This document shows positions 17,838 to 27,317 of a stretch of 64,000 bases of DNA, piece after piece; the first letter of the stretch is position 1; every line of letters begins with the position of its first letter. The notes beneath the pieces are model-generated. The model was not told the DNA's origin, did not search any database, and saw only the letters and a list, made by a program, of their open reading frames with translations. The position numbers were made by a program, and so were the translations under genes. The DNA comes from Sulfolobus sp. E5-1-F (GTDB lineage Archaea > Thermoproteota > Thermoprotei_A > Sulfolobales > Sulfolobaceae): contig NZ_CP045687.1 in assembly GCF_009601705.1 (NCBI RefSeq), positions 127,527 to 191,526 of the forward strand, read 5' to 3'.

Positions 17838-19916
17838 CTATCTCCTTCTCATCAAGAATACCACAACTGCAATAATTATGATAATAACAACAATCACTGC
17901 AGCTACAATTGGAATTATCGAAGAGGACGTTGTTGTAACTGTAGTTGTACTTACAGAAGTAGTCACTAAAGACGTGGTAGTTGTAGATACAGAAGTAGTT
18001 GTTGTAGTTAAAGTAGTAGGAACAGTAGTTGTTGACACAGAGGTTGTTGTTGTAGTAACTATTGTACTCTCATATAATGGAGCGTACCAATAATCGATTA
18101 AAGCTTGTATCATCGCAGTACCACCTATGCCATACTGTGCCTCTGACCAAATCCATGAATTAGCCGGAGGAGCTGCAATAAGAAGTGAAGGATTAACAAT
18201 AACGTAATTCTCAATCTCCACCACAGGTAAGATTGGAAGTAAATATTGGTTCATATAGTATGATAACTCTTGATTAGATTGAATTAGCTGCTGTGTACTA
18301 TTAGGAGACTCAGTTTCTTCTAGTAACTTATGGAAGTCGACTACAGTGCCATTGGGGAGAGTGAGATTCTCATTCCATTGAGTGACATTCCATGGGTATC
18401 CTCCAAAATATGAAAGCACTAAGCTCCATGGCGCGGTACCCGGAGAATATGAGCTACCCCAGTTCTCAAACCACAAATCATATCCAGTACCATTTTGCCA
18501 TGCTTGATGCCACTGATTAACTACAGTATATATATGTAACTGAGCATTAATTCCAAATTGTTGTAGTTCTTTCTGAACTTCTTCCATCATAGCTAACGCT
18601 TGTGTTGGTGGTGCACCTGCACCTATAGTTAAAGTAAATGGAGTCCCGTTCGGAGTATACCATACTCCAGATTTCTGATAGAACCCTACGCTTTCAAGTA
18701 GTTGCGCAGCCTTTGTCAAATTAACATTATATGGATTTAGCGATGAATAATACTGAGGAGATGTCATAAATGAATAGTATGACACATTGGGAATTGCATT
18801 AGGTATAGCTACTGGTGCCGTTAAAGGACCACCCACTGCAGCTATTGCAGTCCTATTTAGAATATATGCAATAGCAGCCCTAACTTGATAATCTCTTAGC
18901 CAAGGATTCTTTAAATTGAATGCTAAACCCCAACCGAAAGGTTGAGGTATTTTAATAACTTCAAGTGTAGTTGGCAAACTCTCTAGTTGGGTTGGTGATA
19001 GTCCAGTCAAACTTGACCAGTCCAGAGAAACTTGACCTCCAGTTATTGCGGCTGCCGCTAAATCTGGTTGCCCATATTGATACACCACTATTTGATTGAA
19101 TGGTATGTATTTAGCGTCATAGTAATATGGATTCTTATTCAGCACTATTTCATTTGATGACAGTTGCGATAGGTAGAATGGACCACTATATGGATACGTT
19201 GCAGGATTAGGTCTAAAATGAGTAATCTCTGATCGGATATTCTGAATTATCTGTTGTGCAAGTTTCATATTACTGGTATTTTGTATCTTCGTCCAATTAC
19301 CTAGGATCTGATCAATTATAGGCTTCCAAACCTGATACGGTATTATAATTGCAACTTCCCCTAGGCCTACAGTATTAATTAATGTATTAGTATACAATAT
19401 TGGCGATAAAGTATCATTAGGCCAGGTCTCGATTAGCGTATAATTATTAACAACAGTATAGTTTGGAAATGGTGGGGCACCGAACATATCTAGTATTAGA
19501 CATGTTGCCATTAGATCATAAGCAGTTAGCGGTTGTCCATTACTCCATCCACTATCGTTCCTTATAACTAAGGTAACATTTATTGGTTTTGTCTGCCAAA
19601 TTTGTTGCCAATTTGATGGGGAGAAGTTCCAAGAGGTTACTATCACTGGAATTGCTTGTCCATTAGTAACGTTTATTAACGCAGAATAGGCGTAAAGTAG
19701 ACCGTAGAAAGAGCCACCTAAACCTCCTGCAAATATATTAGGATTATAAGTCGCAAATGAAGAATACGCTTCTACGTTGGAATTATACCATCCTAGGTAA
19801 AGTGTCGATGGAAATACAGAAGATGCCGAACTTGCTACTATTATACCGCTCATTGAGGAAAGCATTACAATTATTGAGAATATTATACCTAGTTCTAATA
19901 CTAATTCCTTTCGCAT
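17838..19916 (-). CDS. membrane-anchored substrate-binding protein of an Opp/Dpp-type importer
   Basis: The 692-residue extracytoplasmic solute-binding protein (SBP_bac_5 type) captures peptides or oligosaccharides for the flanking permeases. It has a bacterial-type signal peptide (about residues 1-30), a large binding domain with segments such as RNDSGWSNGQPLTAYD and NLKNPWLRDYQVRAAI typical of the family, then a Ser/Thr-rich stalk of about 50 residues. It ends with a C-terminal membrane helix and the tail FLMRRR. This C-terminal anchoring is usual in Sulfolobales. I chose ATG 19916 because the TATA box TTTATAA lies about 26 nt upstream; the longer start at 19937 would be too close to it. 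No class III signal is visible, so it may not depend on the Bas system. Confidence 0.88.
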   Translation of the reverse strand: MRKELVLELGIIFSIIVMLSSMSGIIVASSASSVFPSTLYLGWYNSNVEAYSSFATYNPNIFAGGLGGSFYGLLYAYSALINVTNGQAIPVIVTSWNFSPSNWQQIWQTKPINVTLVIRNDSGWSNGQPLTAYDLMATCLILDMFGAPPFPNYTVVNNYTLIETWPNDTLSPILYTNTLINTVGLGEVAIIIPYQVWKPIIDQILGNWTKIQNTSNMKLAQQIIQNIRSEITHFRPNPATYPYSGPFYLSQLSSNEIVLNKNPYYYDAKYIPFNQIVVYQYGQPDLAAAAITGGQVSLDWSSLTGLSPTQLESLPTTLEVIKIPQPFGWGLAFNLKNPWLRDYQVRAAIAYILNRTAIAAVGGPLTAPVAIPNAIPNVSYYSFMTSPQYYSSLNPYNVNLTKAAQLLESVGFYQKSGVWYTPNGTPFTLTIGAGAPPTQALAMMEEVQKELQQFGINAQLHIYTVVNQWHQAWQNGTGYDLWFENWGSSYSPGTAPWSLVLSYFGGYPWNVTQWNENLTLPNGTVVDFHKLLEETESPNSTQQLIQSNQELSYYMNQYLLPILPVVEIENYVIVNPSLLIAAPPANSWIWSEAQYGIGGTAMIQALIDYWYAPLYESTIVTTTTTSVSTTTVPTTLTTTTTSVSTTTTSLVTTSVSTTTVTTTSSSIIPIVAAVIVVIIIIIAVVVFLMRRR
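17929..18066 (-). repeat. low-complexity Thr/Ser/Val codon repeat (stalk)
   Basis: Imperfect repetition of ACA/ACT/GTA-type codons on the coding strand, giving runs of Thr broken by SVS and SLV. It encodes the glycosylation-prone stalk of the binding protein and is prone to length change by slippage. Confidence 0.7.
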
Positions 19917-20011
19917 AGATATTATTTGTATTTTCACACTTATAAACTTTGCCTAAACTTTTATGGTAAACTTAAGAAACACTTATATCTTATTAAAAGC
20001 AATAATGATCT

Positions 20012-21013
20012 ATGAATTATAAATGGCTGATTAGGAGAGTTGCATCAGCTATTGTTGCAATATTTGCTACAATAGTGATTAGTTGGGCCTTATTGGAGTT
20101 TTCTCCATACTCTCCTGCAAATTACATCATGCAATTCATAAATCCACAAGATTTCGCTCAAAAACCTGAACTATATAGTTCACTCATAGACTACTTAAAC
20201 ACTCTAAGACCGCATGGGAATCCATTAATTAATGCAGCAGATTATATTTGGAATACATTACATGGAAATTTAGGCTTCTCGATAATTAGCAACGTACCAG
20301 TGGCTCAATTAATTGCAGTGGCATTGCCTTGGACATTATTCATCGTAGTAACGTCTCTTCTAATAAGTTTCTTCCTCGGGATAAGAATAGGTCAGAAACT
20401 AGGGTACATGAGAGGAACCAGGACTGATTCCATGTCCACAGTCTCACTATCGATCTTAAGATCAGTACCAATTTACATCTATGCTGTATTATTTATTTAC
20501 ATACTTGCGTTTACATATCATATCTTCCCCACAGGAGGGGCTTACAGTGTACATGCAACTCCGGGATTTAATCTCCCCTTTATAGCCAGTGTGTTGTATC
20601 ATGCGTTTTTACCAATACTCACATTAACCGTAGTAAATTTAGTAGGATGGATCTTACAGATGAGGGCAAACACAATATATGTACTTGGCGAAGATTTCGT
20701 AAACTTTGCTGAAGTTTCTGGAATTAAGAAGGATATAATAGAAAAGAAATATATTGGAAAGAATGCAATATTGCCCCTCTACACTAGTTTAATAATAGCA
20801 ATAGGATTCTCCTTTAGTGGATCAGTATTCGTAGAGCAGACATTTTCGTATCCTGGAGTAGGTAACTTACTAATTAACTCCATTACCTCTAATGACTATC
20901 CCACTGAAATGGGAGTATTTATCATAATAATTGTAGCGGTAATTGTAGGTAATTTGATAGCTGATTTGACATATTCCTTCTTAGATCCTAGAGCTAAAGT
21001 TGGTGAAGAATAG
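20012..21013 (+). CDS. Opp/Dpp-type ABC permease (DppB-like)
   Basis: Permease subunit of 333 residues with the DppB/OppB layout: N-terminal helix (about 8-28), a long external loop, then five helices from residue 105. The coupling loop EVSGIKKDIIEKKYIGKNAILP resembles the EAA motif, followed by FSGSVFVEQTFSYPGVG typical of DppB. It is divergent from the binding-protein gene and has a TATA-like CTTATATC at about 19982-19990, which predicts a leaderless start at 20012. It pairs with the DppC-like protein at 16925. Confidence 0.87.
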   Translation: MNYKWLIRRVASAIVAIFATIVISWALLEFSPYSPANYIMQFINPQDFAQKPELYSSLIDYLNTLRPHGNPLINAADYIWNTLHGNLGFSIISNVPVAQLIAVALPWTLFIVVTSLLISFFLGIRIGQKLGYMRGTRTDSMSTVSLSILRSVPIYIYAVLFIYILAFTYHIFPTGGAYSVHATPGFNLPFIASVLYHAFLPILTLTVVNLVGWILQMRANTIYVLGEDFVNFAEVSGIKKDIIEKKYIGKNAILPLYTSLIIAIGFSFSGSVFVEQTFSYPGVGNLLINSITSNDYPTEMGVFIIIIVAVIVGNLIADLTYSFLDPRAKVGEE

Positions 21014-21183
21014 TGGAGGTGAATAGAACACTATTGGCCATAGGTTATACGCTATTATTACTAGATATTTTTTCACTGCTAATATATAGGAGTCCCGCAA
21101 CATTATTTCCTCAGATAATCGTTCTAATATTATCAGCATTTATGATAATATATGCGATTAGCCAGATAAGGAACTTAAAATAG
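21013..21183 (+). CDS. 56-residue two-helix membrane microprotein
   Basis: Small open frame starting with GTG that overlaps the stop codon of the DppB-like gene by one base, so it is translationally coupled to it; a GTG two codons later is an alternative start. The product has two hydrophobic helices separated by a short polar turn (YRSPATLFPQ) and a basic tail QIRNLK. It could be an accessory subunit of the permease. There is no recognisable family. Its 3' end overlaps the convergent gene at 21158 by 26 bp. Short frames arise by chance, but the coupling and clean two-TM profile favour a real gene. Confidence 0.5.
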   Translation: MEVNRTLLAIGYTLLLLDIFSLLIYRSPATLFPQIIVLILSAFMIIYAISQIRNLK

Positions 21184-21664
21184 CTTCCTTAAAATTCGAA
21201 TCGGATTTAAAGAGAGCAGTATAGATTTGATCTTCCTTATCGTTAATCAAGATTGAATCATTGAATAATAATATCGAAGCAAATGTGAGATTAACATGAC
21301 TTGAATCACGTAATTTTTTTAACACTTGTTTGTATGCTAAATCGTATATTCTAAGAAGAGAAGATAAGGTAATCTCCGCCTCCCTTTTTCTGAAATACAA
21401 TCCTGGATTATATAAGCTAGATAATAAATAATCTAAAGAATCAAGTCTTTCTCTTTTCTCGTTAAGATTTTTTAGTTCAATATAACCATCCTCTAGTAAT
21501 TTGATAACTTGATTTAGGGGCATCGGTTCTAATTTTTCCCCAACCTCTCTTGATTCAAGATTAGCCCTCACCAATAATATTCTAATATGAGGCTTCGATA
21601 CGTTTTTAAGAAAATACGCGTCTATAAAAATATTATCAACTCTGTAGAATGGTAGTAATTTCAT
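21158..21664 (-). CDS. hypothetical protein, Leu/Lys-rich
   Basis: 168 residues from the ATG at 21664, which overlaps the preceding stop in an ATGA arrangement. An upstream in-frame extension to 21763 runs through the neighbouring gene and is unlikely. The product is soluble, rich in Leu, Lys and Glu, and probably mostly helical, with no recognised motif. The tight coupling to the small membrane protein gene upstream suggests the two proteins work together. Function unknown. Confidence 0.55.
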   Translation of the reverse strand: MKLLPFYRVDNIFIDAYFLKNVSKPHIRILLVRANLESREVGEKLEPMPLNQVIKLLEDGYIELKNLNEKRERLDSLDYLLSSLYNPGLYFRKREAEITLSSLLRIYDLAYKQVLKKLRDSSHVNLTFASILLFNDSILINDKEDQIYTALFKSDSNFKEAILSSLSG

Positions 21665-22134
21665 CTTCTTCGCCTCTCTTTTAATTGAACCGCGTAACCA
21701 AGAAGTATAAGGCCAATAAATAATATAACTCCAGAAGATAAGTAACCAATTCCTGAAAACCAAGAGTTGAAAACTTTTATGGTAAACGAAATAGTAGTTA
21801 AATTAGAATACGGAAGTGATCTAAACTGAATATAAACTGTACCAGAATTTGGAGAAATATATGATATACTAAATGAATTTGTGTTACTTGCAACTTGCTG
21901 AGGTACGATCCCTATAATGTAGATATTAATAGGTTTTGTGGAATTTCCTTCAATTACTATTCTATCATTTTCTCTAACTATAACTGGAAAACCTTGTGCT
22001 CCTTCTTCAGCTAAGGAAATAGTATCTTTAAGAGCATACACTACCAGAGAGGAGTAAAGATACGTGAAAATTACATCTATCAAACCTATAGTTAATATTA
22101 CAATTGAAACTATTAAAATTGTCCTCTTTCTCAT
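21661..22134 (-). CDS. small membrane protein with external beta domain
   Basis: 157 residues: an N-terminal TM helix (about 5-25), a roughly 95-residue polar beta-rich domain with an N-glycosylation sequon (EGNSTKP), a second TM helix (about 128-150) and a basic tail KERRRR. The topology suggests an extracellular domain held by two helices. No family recognised. It forms a two-gene operon with the downstream soluble protein, and is divergent from the gluconate-dehydratase-like gene with 63 bp between the starts. Confidence 0.6.
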   Translation of the reverse strand: MRKRTILIVSIVILTIGLIDVIFTYLYSSLVVYALKDTISLAEEGAQGFPVIVRENDRIVIEGNSTKPINIYIIGIVPQQVASNTNSFSISYISPNSGTVYIQFRSLPYSNLTTISFTIKVFNSWFSGIGYLSSGVILFIGLILLGYAVQLKERRRR

Positions 22135-22197
22135 ACAATATATACCCTTTTTCCTAGCTGATAAAAACTTTATTTTTCAAAGCCTTTACTTATACAT

Positions 22198-23379
22198 ATG
22201 TCGAAGATTTCTGAAATTGAGGCATATATTTTAGGTAAAGAGGTAACAAGCGCTCAATGGGCGTCACTAATGGTATTGGTAAAGGTTACAACAAGTGATG
22301 GTAAAGTAGGCTGGGGAGAAACTGTAAGTGCGTTAAGAGCCGAGGCTGTTGCAAATTTTGTAAAGAAGATAAACACTGTATTAAAAGGAAGCGACGTATT
22401 TAACGTTGAAAAGAACAGGCTAGAATGGTATAAGCATGATTTCAATATGACCATCTCCTTAGAGTCAACAACAGCCTACAGTGCTATAGATATAGCGTCT
22501 TGGGATATAATTGGGAAGGAATTTGGAGCTCCATTATATAAGGTACTTGGAGGAAAAACAAGAGATAAAATACTTGTCTACGCGAATGGATGGTATCAAA
22601 ATTGTGTGAGGCCAGAAGACTTTGCGGAAAAGGCCAAGGAAGTCATAAAAAAAGGGTACAAGGCTTTAAAATTCGATCCATTTGGCCCATATTTTAATGA
22701 AATTTCTAAGAGAGGTTTAGATATGGCTGAGGAGAGGGTAAAGGCTGTTAGGGAGGCTGTAGGCGACAACGTGGATATTTTGATAGAGCATCACGGTAGG
22801 TTTAGTGCAAATTCCGCAATCATGATAGCAAAAAGGTTAGAAAAATATAATCCATTGTTTATGGAAGAGCCAGTTCATCCTGAGGATATAGAAGGACTTA
22901 AGAAATATAGAGCTAATACGAGCTTAAGGATTGCGTTAGGTGAGAGGATAATTAATAAAAATCAAGCTCTTTATTTTATGAAAGAGGGGTTAGTGGACTT
23001 TTTACAAGCTGATCTGTATAGAATCGGTGGAGTTACTGAGACCAAGAAAATAGTGGGAATTGCAGAAGCCTTTGACGTATTGATGGCTTTTCACAACGCT
23101 CAAGGTCCGATATTAAACGCTGCAACATTACAATTTGATGCGTTTATACCAAACTTCTTAATACAAGAGTCCTTTTATGACTGGTTCCCGAGTTGGAAGA
23201 GGGACCTAATATATAATGGAACTCCGATAGATAATGGATACGCTATAATACCAGAAAGACCTGGTTTAGGAGTTGAAGTAAACGAGAAAATGTTAGATAG
23301 TTTAAAGGTTAAAGGTGAGGAGTACTTTAATCCAGAGGAACCAGTATGGGTAGTGAAAGGAACATGGAAGGATTACTAG
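22198..23379 (+). CDS. sugar-acid dehydratase, gluconate dehydratase-like (enolase superfamily)
   Basis: Enolase-superfamily protein (393 aa) of the mandelate racemase branch, very close in pattern to the Sulfolobus D-gluconate dehydratase of the branched Entner-Doudoroff pathway. Signs are the capping-domain start, [29 protein letters not shown] (catalytic Lys region), the metal ligands in ILIEHHGR and [16 protein letters not shown], and the C-terminal motif [14 protein letters not shown] shared with gluconate dehydratase. It differs in the region [15 protein letters not shown] and [13 protein letters not shown], so it is probably a paralog acting on another aldonic acid. A short TATA-bearing gap precedes it. 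Confidence 0.85.
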   Translation: MSKISEIEAYILGKEVTSAQWASLMVLVKVTTSDGKVGWGETVSALRAEAVANFVKKINTVLKGSDVFNVEKNRLEWYKHDFNMTISLESTTAYSAIDIASWDIIGKEFGAPLYKVLGGKTRDKILVYANGWYQNCVRPEDFAEKAKEVIKKGYKALKFDPFGPYFNEISKRGLDMAEERVKAVREAVGDNVDILIEHHGRFSANSAIMIAKRLEKYNPLFMEEPVHPEDIEGLKKYRANTSLRIALGERIINKNQALYFMKEGLVDFLQADLYRIGGVTETKKIVGIAEAFDVLMAFHNAQGPILNAATLQFDAFIPNFLIQESFYDWFPSWKRDLIYNGTPIDNGYAIIPERPGLGVEVNEKMLDSLKVKGEEYFNPEEPVWVVKGTWKDY

Positions 23380-23383
23380 CTAG

Positions 23384-24142
23384 TTAGATCTCACCTCTAG
23401 TTATTTCCTCTGGATCCGGTTTTCTGCTTATTAGTCTACCTCCATCAATTACAATCTCAGTTCCAGTAATAAAGGTGTTTAAATCGGACGCTAAAAAGGC
23501 TAATAAATAAGATACCTCAATTGCCCTTCCCATTCTTCCTAATAAAGTGGCTGCTCTTTCGTCTAAATTTTTTGGTGGTTCATCATCTTTGCTATAGATC
23601 GGACCTGGTAATACAGTAATTACTTGTATTCCATATTTTCCTAAGTCTATGGCCAAACTCCTTCCCATAGATATTAATCCTCCTTTGGTAGTAACATAGG
23701 CAAAGGATCTCTCTAATGGAAACTTCGATTGAATTGCTGAGATATTAATTATTTTCCCCTTAATACTGTTTTTAATCATCAACCTTGCAGCCATTCTCGA
23801 TAGAAGAAAAGGTGCAGTTAAGTTTAAGCCGATAATTTCATCCCACTCTTCTATGGGAATGTCAAGTACTGAATATCTAGAATTTCGAGAAGCATTGTTA
23901 ATCAGCACATGAATTGTCCCAACGTTTTTCTCATACCATTCAATAAATGAGAGTATCTCTTCTCTTCGTGTTAAATCAACTTTTTTAAAATATACATTTT
24001 TAGGTAAAGAGTTGACTTCTCTCCTACCTATAACGTAAATAGTTGCACCTAATTTACTGAAAAGTTCTACAGTCTTTAAGCCTATACCAGAAGTTCCACC
24101 AGTTATGAGGCAAACTTTTTCGCTTAAATCTAATTTAGTCAT
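23384..24142 (-). CDS. short-chain dehydrogenase/reductase (SDR)
   Basis: Classical SDR of 252 residues. The NAD(P)-binding glycine motif TGGTSGIG is at about residues 14-21, NNAS at about 87-90, the catalytic Ser around ISAIQSK and the YxxxK pair in YVTTKGG. A C-terminal [10 protein letters not shown] closes the fold. SDRs of this type reduce or oxidise sugars, polyols or 3-oxoacyl groups. It is convergent with the dehydratase gene with four bases between the ends, so a role in the same sugar-acid route is possible but unproven. Confidence 0.85.
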   Translation of the reverse strand: MTKLDLSEKVCLITGGTSGIGLKTVELFSKLGATIYVIGRREVNSLPKNVYFKKVDLTRREEILSFIEWYEKNVGTIHVLINNASRNSRYSVLDIPIEEWDEIIGLNLTAPFLLSRMAARLMIKNSIKGKIINISAIQSKFPLERSFAYVTTKGGLISMGRSLAIDLGKYGIQVITVLPGPIYSKDDEPPKNLDERAATLLGRMGRAIEVSYLLAFLASDLNTFITGTEIVIDGGRLISRKPDPEEITRGEI

Positions 24143-24437
24143 ATAGAATGATCTTAGACCTAAATAAATAAGCTTTGAAGATATATTGAATTCGTTATAT
24201 AGTTTTTAATTATGATGTATTGTAATATATAAGTATATGAATAGTTTATTATATAATTATTATAGACGTATAGAGGAATGTATTTATGAGTACAGATATC
24301 AAAGCAATCTATCATACTTAAATGTGATTATCTATATACATAAATGTTTTAAAAATTGAATAAGAATAATTCTCAAATAACGTAGAAAATCTGTTATTGG
24401 GATAAAAGTTCTTAAACCGATTACGTTACTTTATAAT

Positions 24438-25004
24438 ATGATCTTAAGTTGGATCAAAGATGAAAAAATCACATTTAAGCCATTAATTCTCCCAATAGTC
24501 CTTCTCGTAATTGCATTTAACCCTTTCACAGAAAGCCTAGAATTTTACTCTCCCGCAGTTTACATGATATCACACTATATAGTTTACTTCTCTGGAATAT
24601 TTATTGGTTATAAGTACTTTAAGGGAGACGTAATTTCTTTAACGCTGGGACTAATACCACCCATTATATGGCACTTACCATACTTTTTCGCATTAGGCGC
24701 AGCTTTCATAACGTACAGAGCACTACTCGAAATAACACTTCTTGTTGGCGGGATTCTTGCTGGTTCGTCAATTAAATACATAAAGTTTTACCTAAAAGTT
24801 ACATTATTCGCACTCTGGATGTTAGGAGACAGTGTACTAGCAATATTATTTATCATAGCTAGCCCAATATATTCAAACACTATTTACAACTTTTCTCCAT
24901 ATTCTCCATCATCCCTTCCAATTGCTGGCGTAGCAATGTTTATTGCAATGAACGTGTTCTTAGGGTACGTTATAGCTAAATACATAAAAGGAATACTAGG
25001 GTGA
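24438..25004 (+). CDS. hydrophobic membrane protein, function unknown
   Basis: 188 residues with about six membrane helices after a short charged N-terminus (MILSWIKDEKITFKP). No catalytic motif recognised. It is preceded by about 295 bp of AT-rich sequence without a convincing gene and followed, tail to tail, by the two small membrane protein genes downstream of soxL. A TATA-like TTTATAAT lies immediately before the ATG but is too near to serve a leaderless start there, so the start is uncertain. Confidence 0.6.
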   Translation: MILSWIKDEKITFKPLILPIVLLVIAFNPFTESLEFYSPAVYMISHYIVYFSGIFIGYKYFKGDVISLTLGLIPPIIWHLPYFFALGAAFITYRALLEITLLVGGILAGSSIKYIKFYLKVTLFALWMLGDSVLAILFIIASPIYSNTIYNFSPYSPSSLPIAGVAMFIAMNVFLGYVIAKYIKGILG

Positions 25005-25047
25005 GCGTAAAGGCCTTTCACTAAAAAAGAGAAGTTACTTTTGAAAA

Positions 25048-25458
25048 TTAAATTGCGTAAAATAGAACAGATGACGTGCAAAATAGCGATCCGAAGAATC
25101 CTAGTGCCATTAAGTACGCATAATCTGGAGTTAATAAGCCATAAAAAACTAAACCACCTGCAGCTGCTATTCCTATAAACAGTAGATTCAAGAGAGAAAA
25201 TAGGTACACTGATCTTATACCTTCTCTCACAGATTGAGCAAGCATTGCTGCACCAAAAAACCCTACAAGCATCGCAAGTGTTATATGACTTGATAGTATC
25301 AAAGCCTGTGAGTAAGCATTTAGTGGGAATTTATCATAAAATAGTGTAGCAATTCCAGCATAAAATAATCCAGCTAGAAGTATGGTCTCAGTTAAGGAGA
25401 TATATAACATTAACCTACTTGGCCTTATCCTAGACTGTGACACCACCAATTTACTCAC
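25048..25458 (-). CDS. four-helix membrane protein of the soxL unit (2nd)
   Basis: 136 residues forming about four TM helices, with a cytoplasmic N-terminus containing SQSRIRPSR. It resembles the preceding gene product in length and helix pattern and may be a distant paralog. Its start overlaps the preceding stop region by 8 bp, so soxL and the two membrane genes form one unit. No heme-ligand His pair is evident. Possibly a membrane partner of the Rieske protein; this is inference from order. Confidence 0.6.
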   Translation of the reverse strand: MSKLVVSQSRIRPSRLMLYISLTETILLAGLFYAGIATLFYDKFPLNAYSQALILSSHITLAMLVGFFGAAMLAQSVREGIRSVYLFSLLNLLFIGIAAAGGLVFYGLLTPDYAYLMALGFFGSLFCTSSVLFYAI

Positions 25459-25891
25459 CCCTTCTTATACTATATATTAAACAGCCAGAGGCAGTTATAA
25501 GTGCAAATACAAAACCCATTCCCATTTGAAGCAAGTAACCCACATCAATTACACCTCCGAAATAAAATGATCCAGCAAATGCTGCAAAAAGGATTGAAAG
25601 AACGTTTAGAATTGAGATTAAAATTGCACCCTTATCTTTATAACTTACAGCAGACGCAAGCATACCTACGCTTAATATAGCAACTAGAATTCCACCGTAT
25701 AAGTGCATTATTAAGGGTATACCTTGAAGAGGAAGGTTATATACGGCTATTAACATACCTCCAGCATAGAGAACTAACAATATTGCTACCTCGCCGGCAG
25801 CTATTGCTGGCATGTAATTCATTCTGGACATCATCTTGCTTATCTGAATATACTTCTCATACATTAGTTCAATAGCTCCCAACACAATCAC
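25451..25891 (-). CDS. four-helix membrane protein of the soxL unit (1st)
   Basis: 146 residues, GTG start two bases beyond the end of soxL. There are about four TM helices with small-residue-rich segments (LYAGGMLIAVYNLP, AAFAGSFYFGGVIDVG) and a single His in the second helix region (IMHLYGG). No known family. The immediate linkage to the Rieske protein gene suggests a role in membrane electron transfer or in assembly of that protein. Confidence 0.6.
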   Translation of the reverse strand: MIVLGAIELMYEKYIQISKMMSRMNYMPAIAAGEVAILLVLYAGGMLIAVYNLPLQGIPLIMHLYGGILVAILSVGMLASAVSYKDKGAILISILNVLSILFAAFAGSFYFGGVIDVGYLLQMGMGFVFALITASGCLIYSIRRGE

Positions 25892-25892
25892 C

Positions 25893-26867
25893 TTATTGGT
25901 AGGTGTTTCCAGCGCTCTGAAGCTCTGTGTAACAATTACTTGGATTTTGGCCAGATTGTAATATCATTTTTGGACATCCAGTAGCCTGGTCATATGAAGA
26001 TAGATACGCATACCCTGAAAGATTATTAGTGCGTCCTAATATAGTAGGAGCGTTTAAGTTCATGCCAATTGCGTAAAGGTAATCAGTATTAGAATCCCAA
26101 TATAGTTGCACATAAGGTAGTGGTCTAACTGTGGGTCCTGTCAGTACAGAAGCTCCATGATAGGGATCATAAGTAGAACCATGACAATCGCAATGTATGA
26201 CTCCAGGTGCATTAGCTTGTTGAGCAGCTTGAAGCGCCACTTCCGGTAAGAAGTTAGGAGTAGGTAAACCAACTTTCATGTATTTCGGTGGAAAGAAGTG
26301 AATCTCAGGTGGAGTGCATCCCAAATGTTGACATATGGCTGAAAAAGCTACTATTGAATTATTGGGTCCAACTCCACCAGGAAAAGTATAAGTCTTACCA
26401 TTTTCCGGAATTACAACCGTGGTTGGTGGGATTTTTATAGGATTATCGTTCTCATCACCTAAGTTCAAAAGGAAAGTTATATCGCCTTGCATTGGATATT
26501 CAAATAGTAAGATCTCCGGGTTGTTTACAGGTATTTGAGATGCTTTAATCGGATTACCGCTGGAGTCGACTATGATTATCCAAGGAAATTGTTTCAAACT
26601 TATTTCGGGTTGATTTAGATACGAAATGACTGGAATTGCACTTAATACTGCAGCTGCACCTATACCTATGAGGATGCCCTTTAGGAAAGCTCTCCTACTG
26701 GGATCAAGAGGACCTACATTTTTCTCAGCGTAATTATATAAATAATCTCTACCACTTCTAACAAACTCTTTCTCATCAAACTTTGTTTTTGGATCTCTCA
26801 TTTTTCTTAAAAGTTTAATCGCAAATATAAGGTCATCACGCTTGATAATAGGTATTCCCTTAGCCAT
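25893..26867 (-). CDS. soxL: Rieske iron-sulfur protein SoxL
   Basis: Membrane-anchored Rieske [2Fe-2S] protein (324 aa from ATG 26867; a TTG four codons earlier is less likely) that carries electrons in the quinol-oxidising respiratory chain. The cluster ligands are in CQHLGCTPPE and CDCHGSTYD (Cys-x-His and Cys-x-x-His pairs, with the disulfide Cys typical of the family). The N-terminal SRRAFLKGILIGIG is a twin-arginine (Tat) export signal and membrane anchor, matching export of a folded Fe-S protein. An insert between the two ligand boxes (about 40 residues) is characteristic of Sulfolobus Rieske proteins. It is divergent from soxABCD, as in other Sulfolobales. Confidence 0.92.
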   Translation of the reverse strand: MAKGIPIIKRDDLIFAIKLLRKMRDPKTKFDEKEFVRSGRDYLYNYAEKNVGPLDPSRRAFLKGILIGIGAAAVLSAIPVISYLNQPEISLKQFPWIIIVDSSGNPIKASQIPVNNPEILLFEYPMQGDITFLLNLGDENDNPIKIPPTTVVIPENGKTYTFPGGVGPNNSIVAFSAICQHLGCTPPEIHFFPPKYMKVGLPTPNFLPEVALQAAQQANAPGVIHCDCHGSTYDPYHGASVLTGPTVRPLPYVQLYWDSNTDYLYAIGMNLNAPTILGRTNNLSGYAYLSSYDQATGCPKMILQSGQNPSNCYTELQSAGNTYQ

Positions 26868-26879
26868 ACTACTTACCAA

Positions 26880-27317
26880 ATTTACAATGAAACTTAAACC
26901 TTAAAAATTTTATTTTAAAATTTTCCATAGCAAATGTTAGCCTTATTTGTTGCAAAAGATTTTTTAGTAATATTATAACCATTTACCTTATATAGAGGGA
27001 ATTTATTATGCAATCAAATTAACTAAATAAATAAGTAAAAATAAGCACAAACCTTTACGTACTAGAAATGACATGATAAATTAAATAACACATATATAGC
27101 TATTTTAACAAGAATATTATTTATCTTGAAAATACCAAGCCAATAAATGAAGTATAGTGAATGTGCGTACCTACAATTTTTCTTATAGTTAACTAGATTG
27201 TGTAATTCTAATTTTAATTAACTCAACTTTAACGGAGTCTAAGTTATTAAATCTTTGAAAAATTTCAAATAAAGATTTATAAGCCTCAATACTCTAAAAA
27301 AGAATCAGGTGTGAACT
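26880..27317. promoter_or_regulatory. soxL / soxABCD divergent intergenic region
   Basis: 438 bp of AT-rich sequence with no gene. On the plus side, ATTTATAAGC at about 27271-27280 is the likely TATA box for soxA, leaving a leader of about 13 nt that contains AGGTGTG just before the ATG. On the minus side, GTTTAAG at about 26897-26903 could serve soxL. I see no strong palindrome or RNA gene in between; the length suggests further regulatory sites. Confidence 0.45.

Noticed and set aside
17878-18093. 71-residue Val-rich frame on the plus strand
   Set aside because: It is the complement of the Thr-rich stalk codons of the binding protein, a composition artefact.
24143-24437. Search for a gene or RNA in the gap before the membrane protein at 24438
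   Set aside because: Only AT-rich sequence and an 11-codon frame; nothing supportable.
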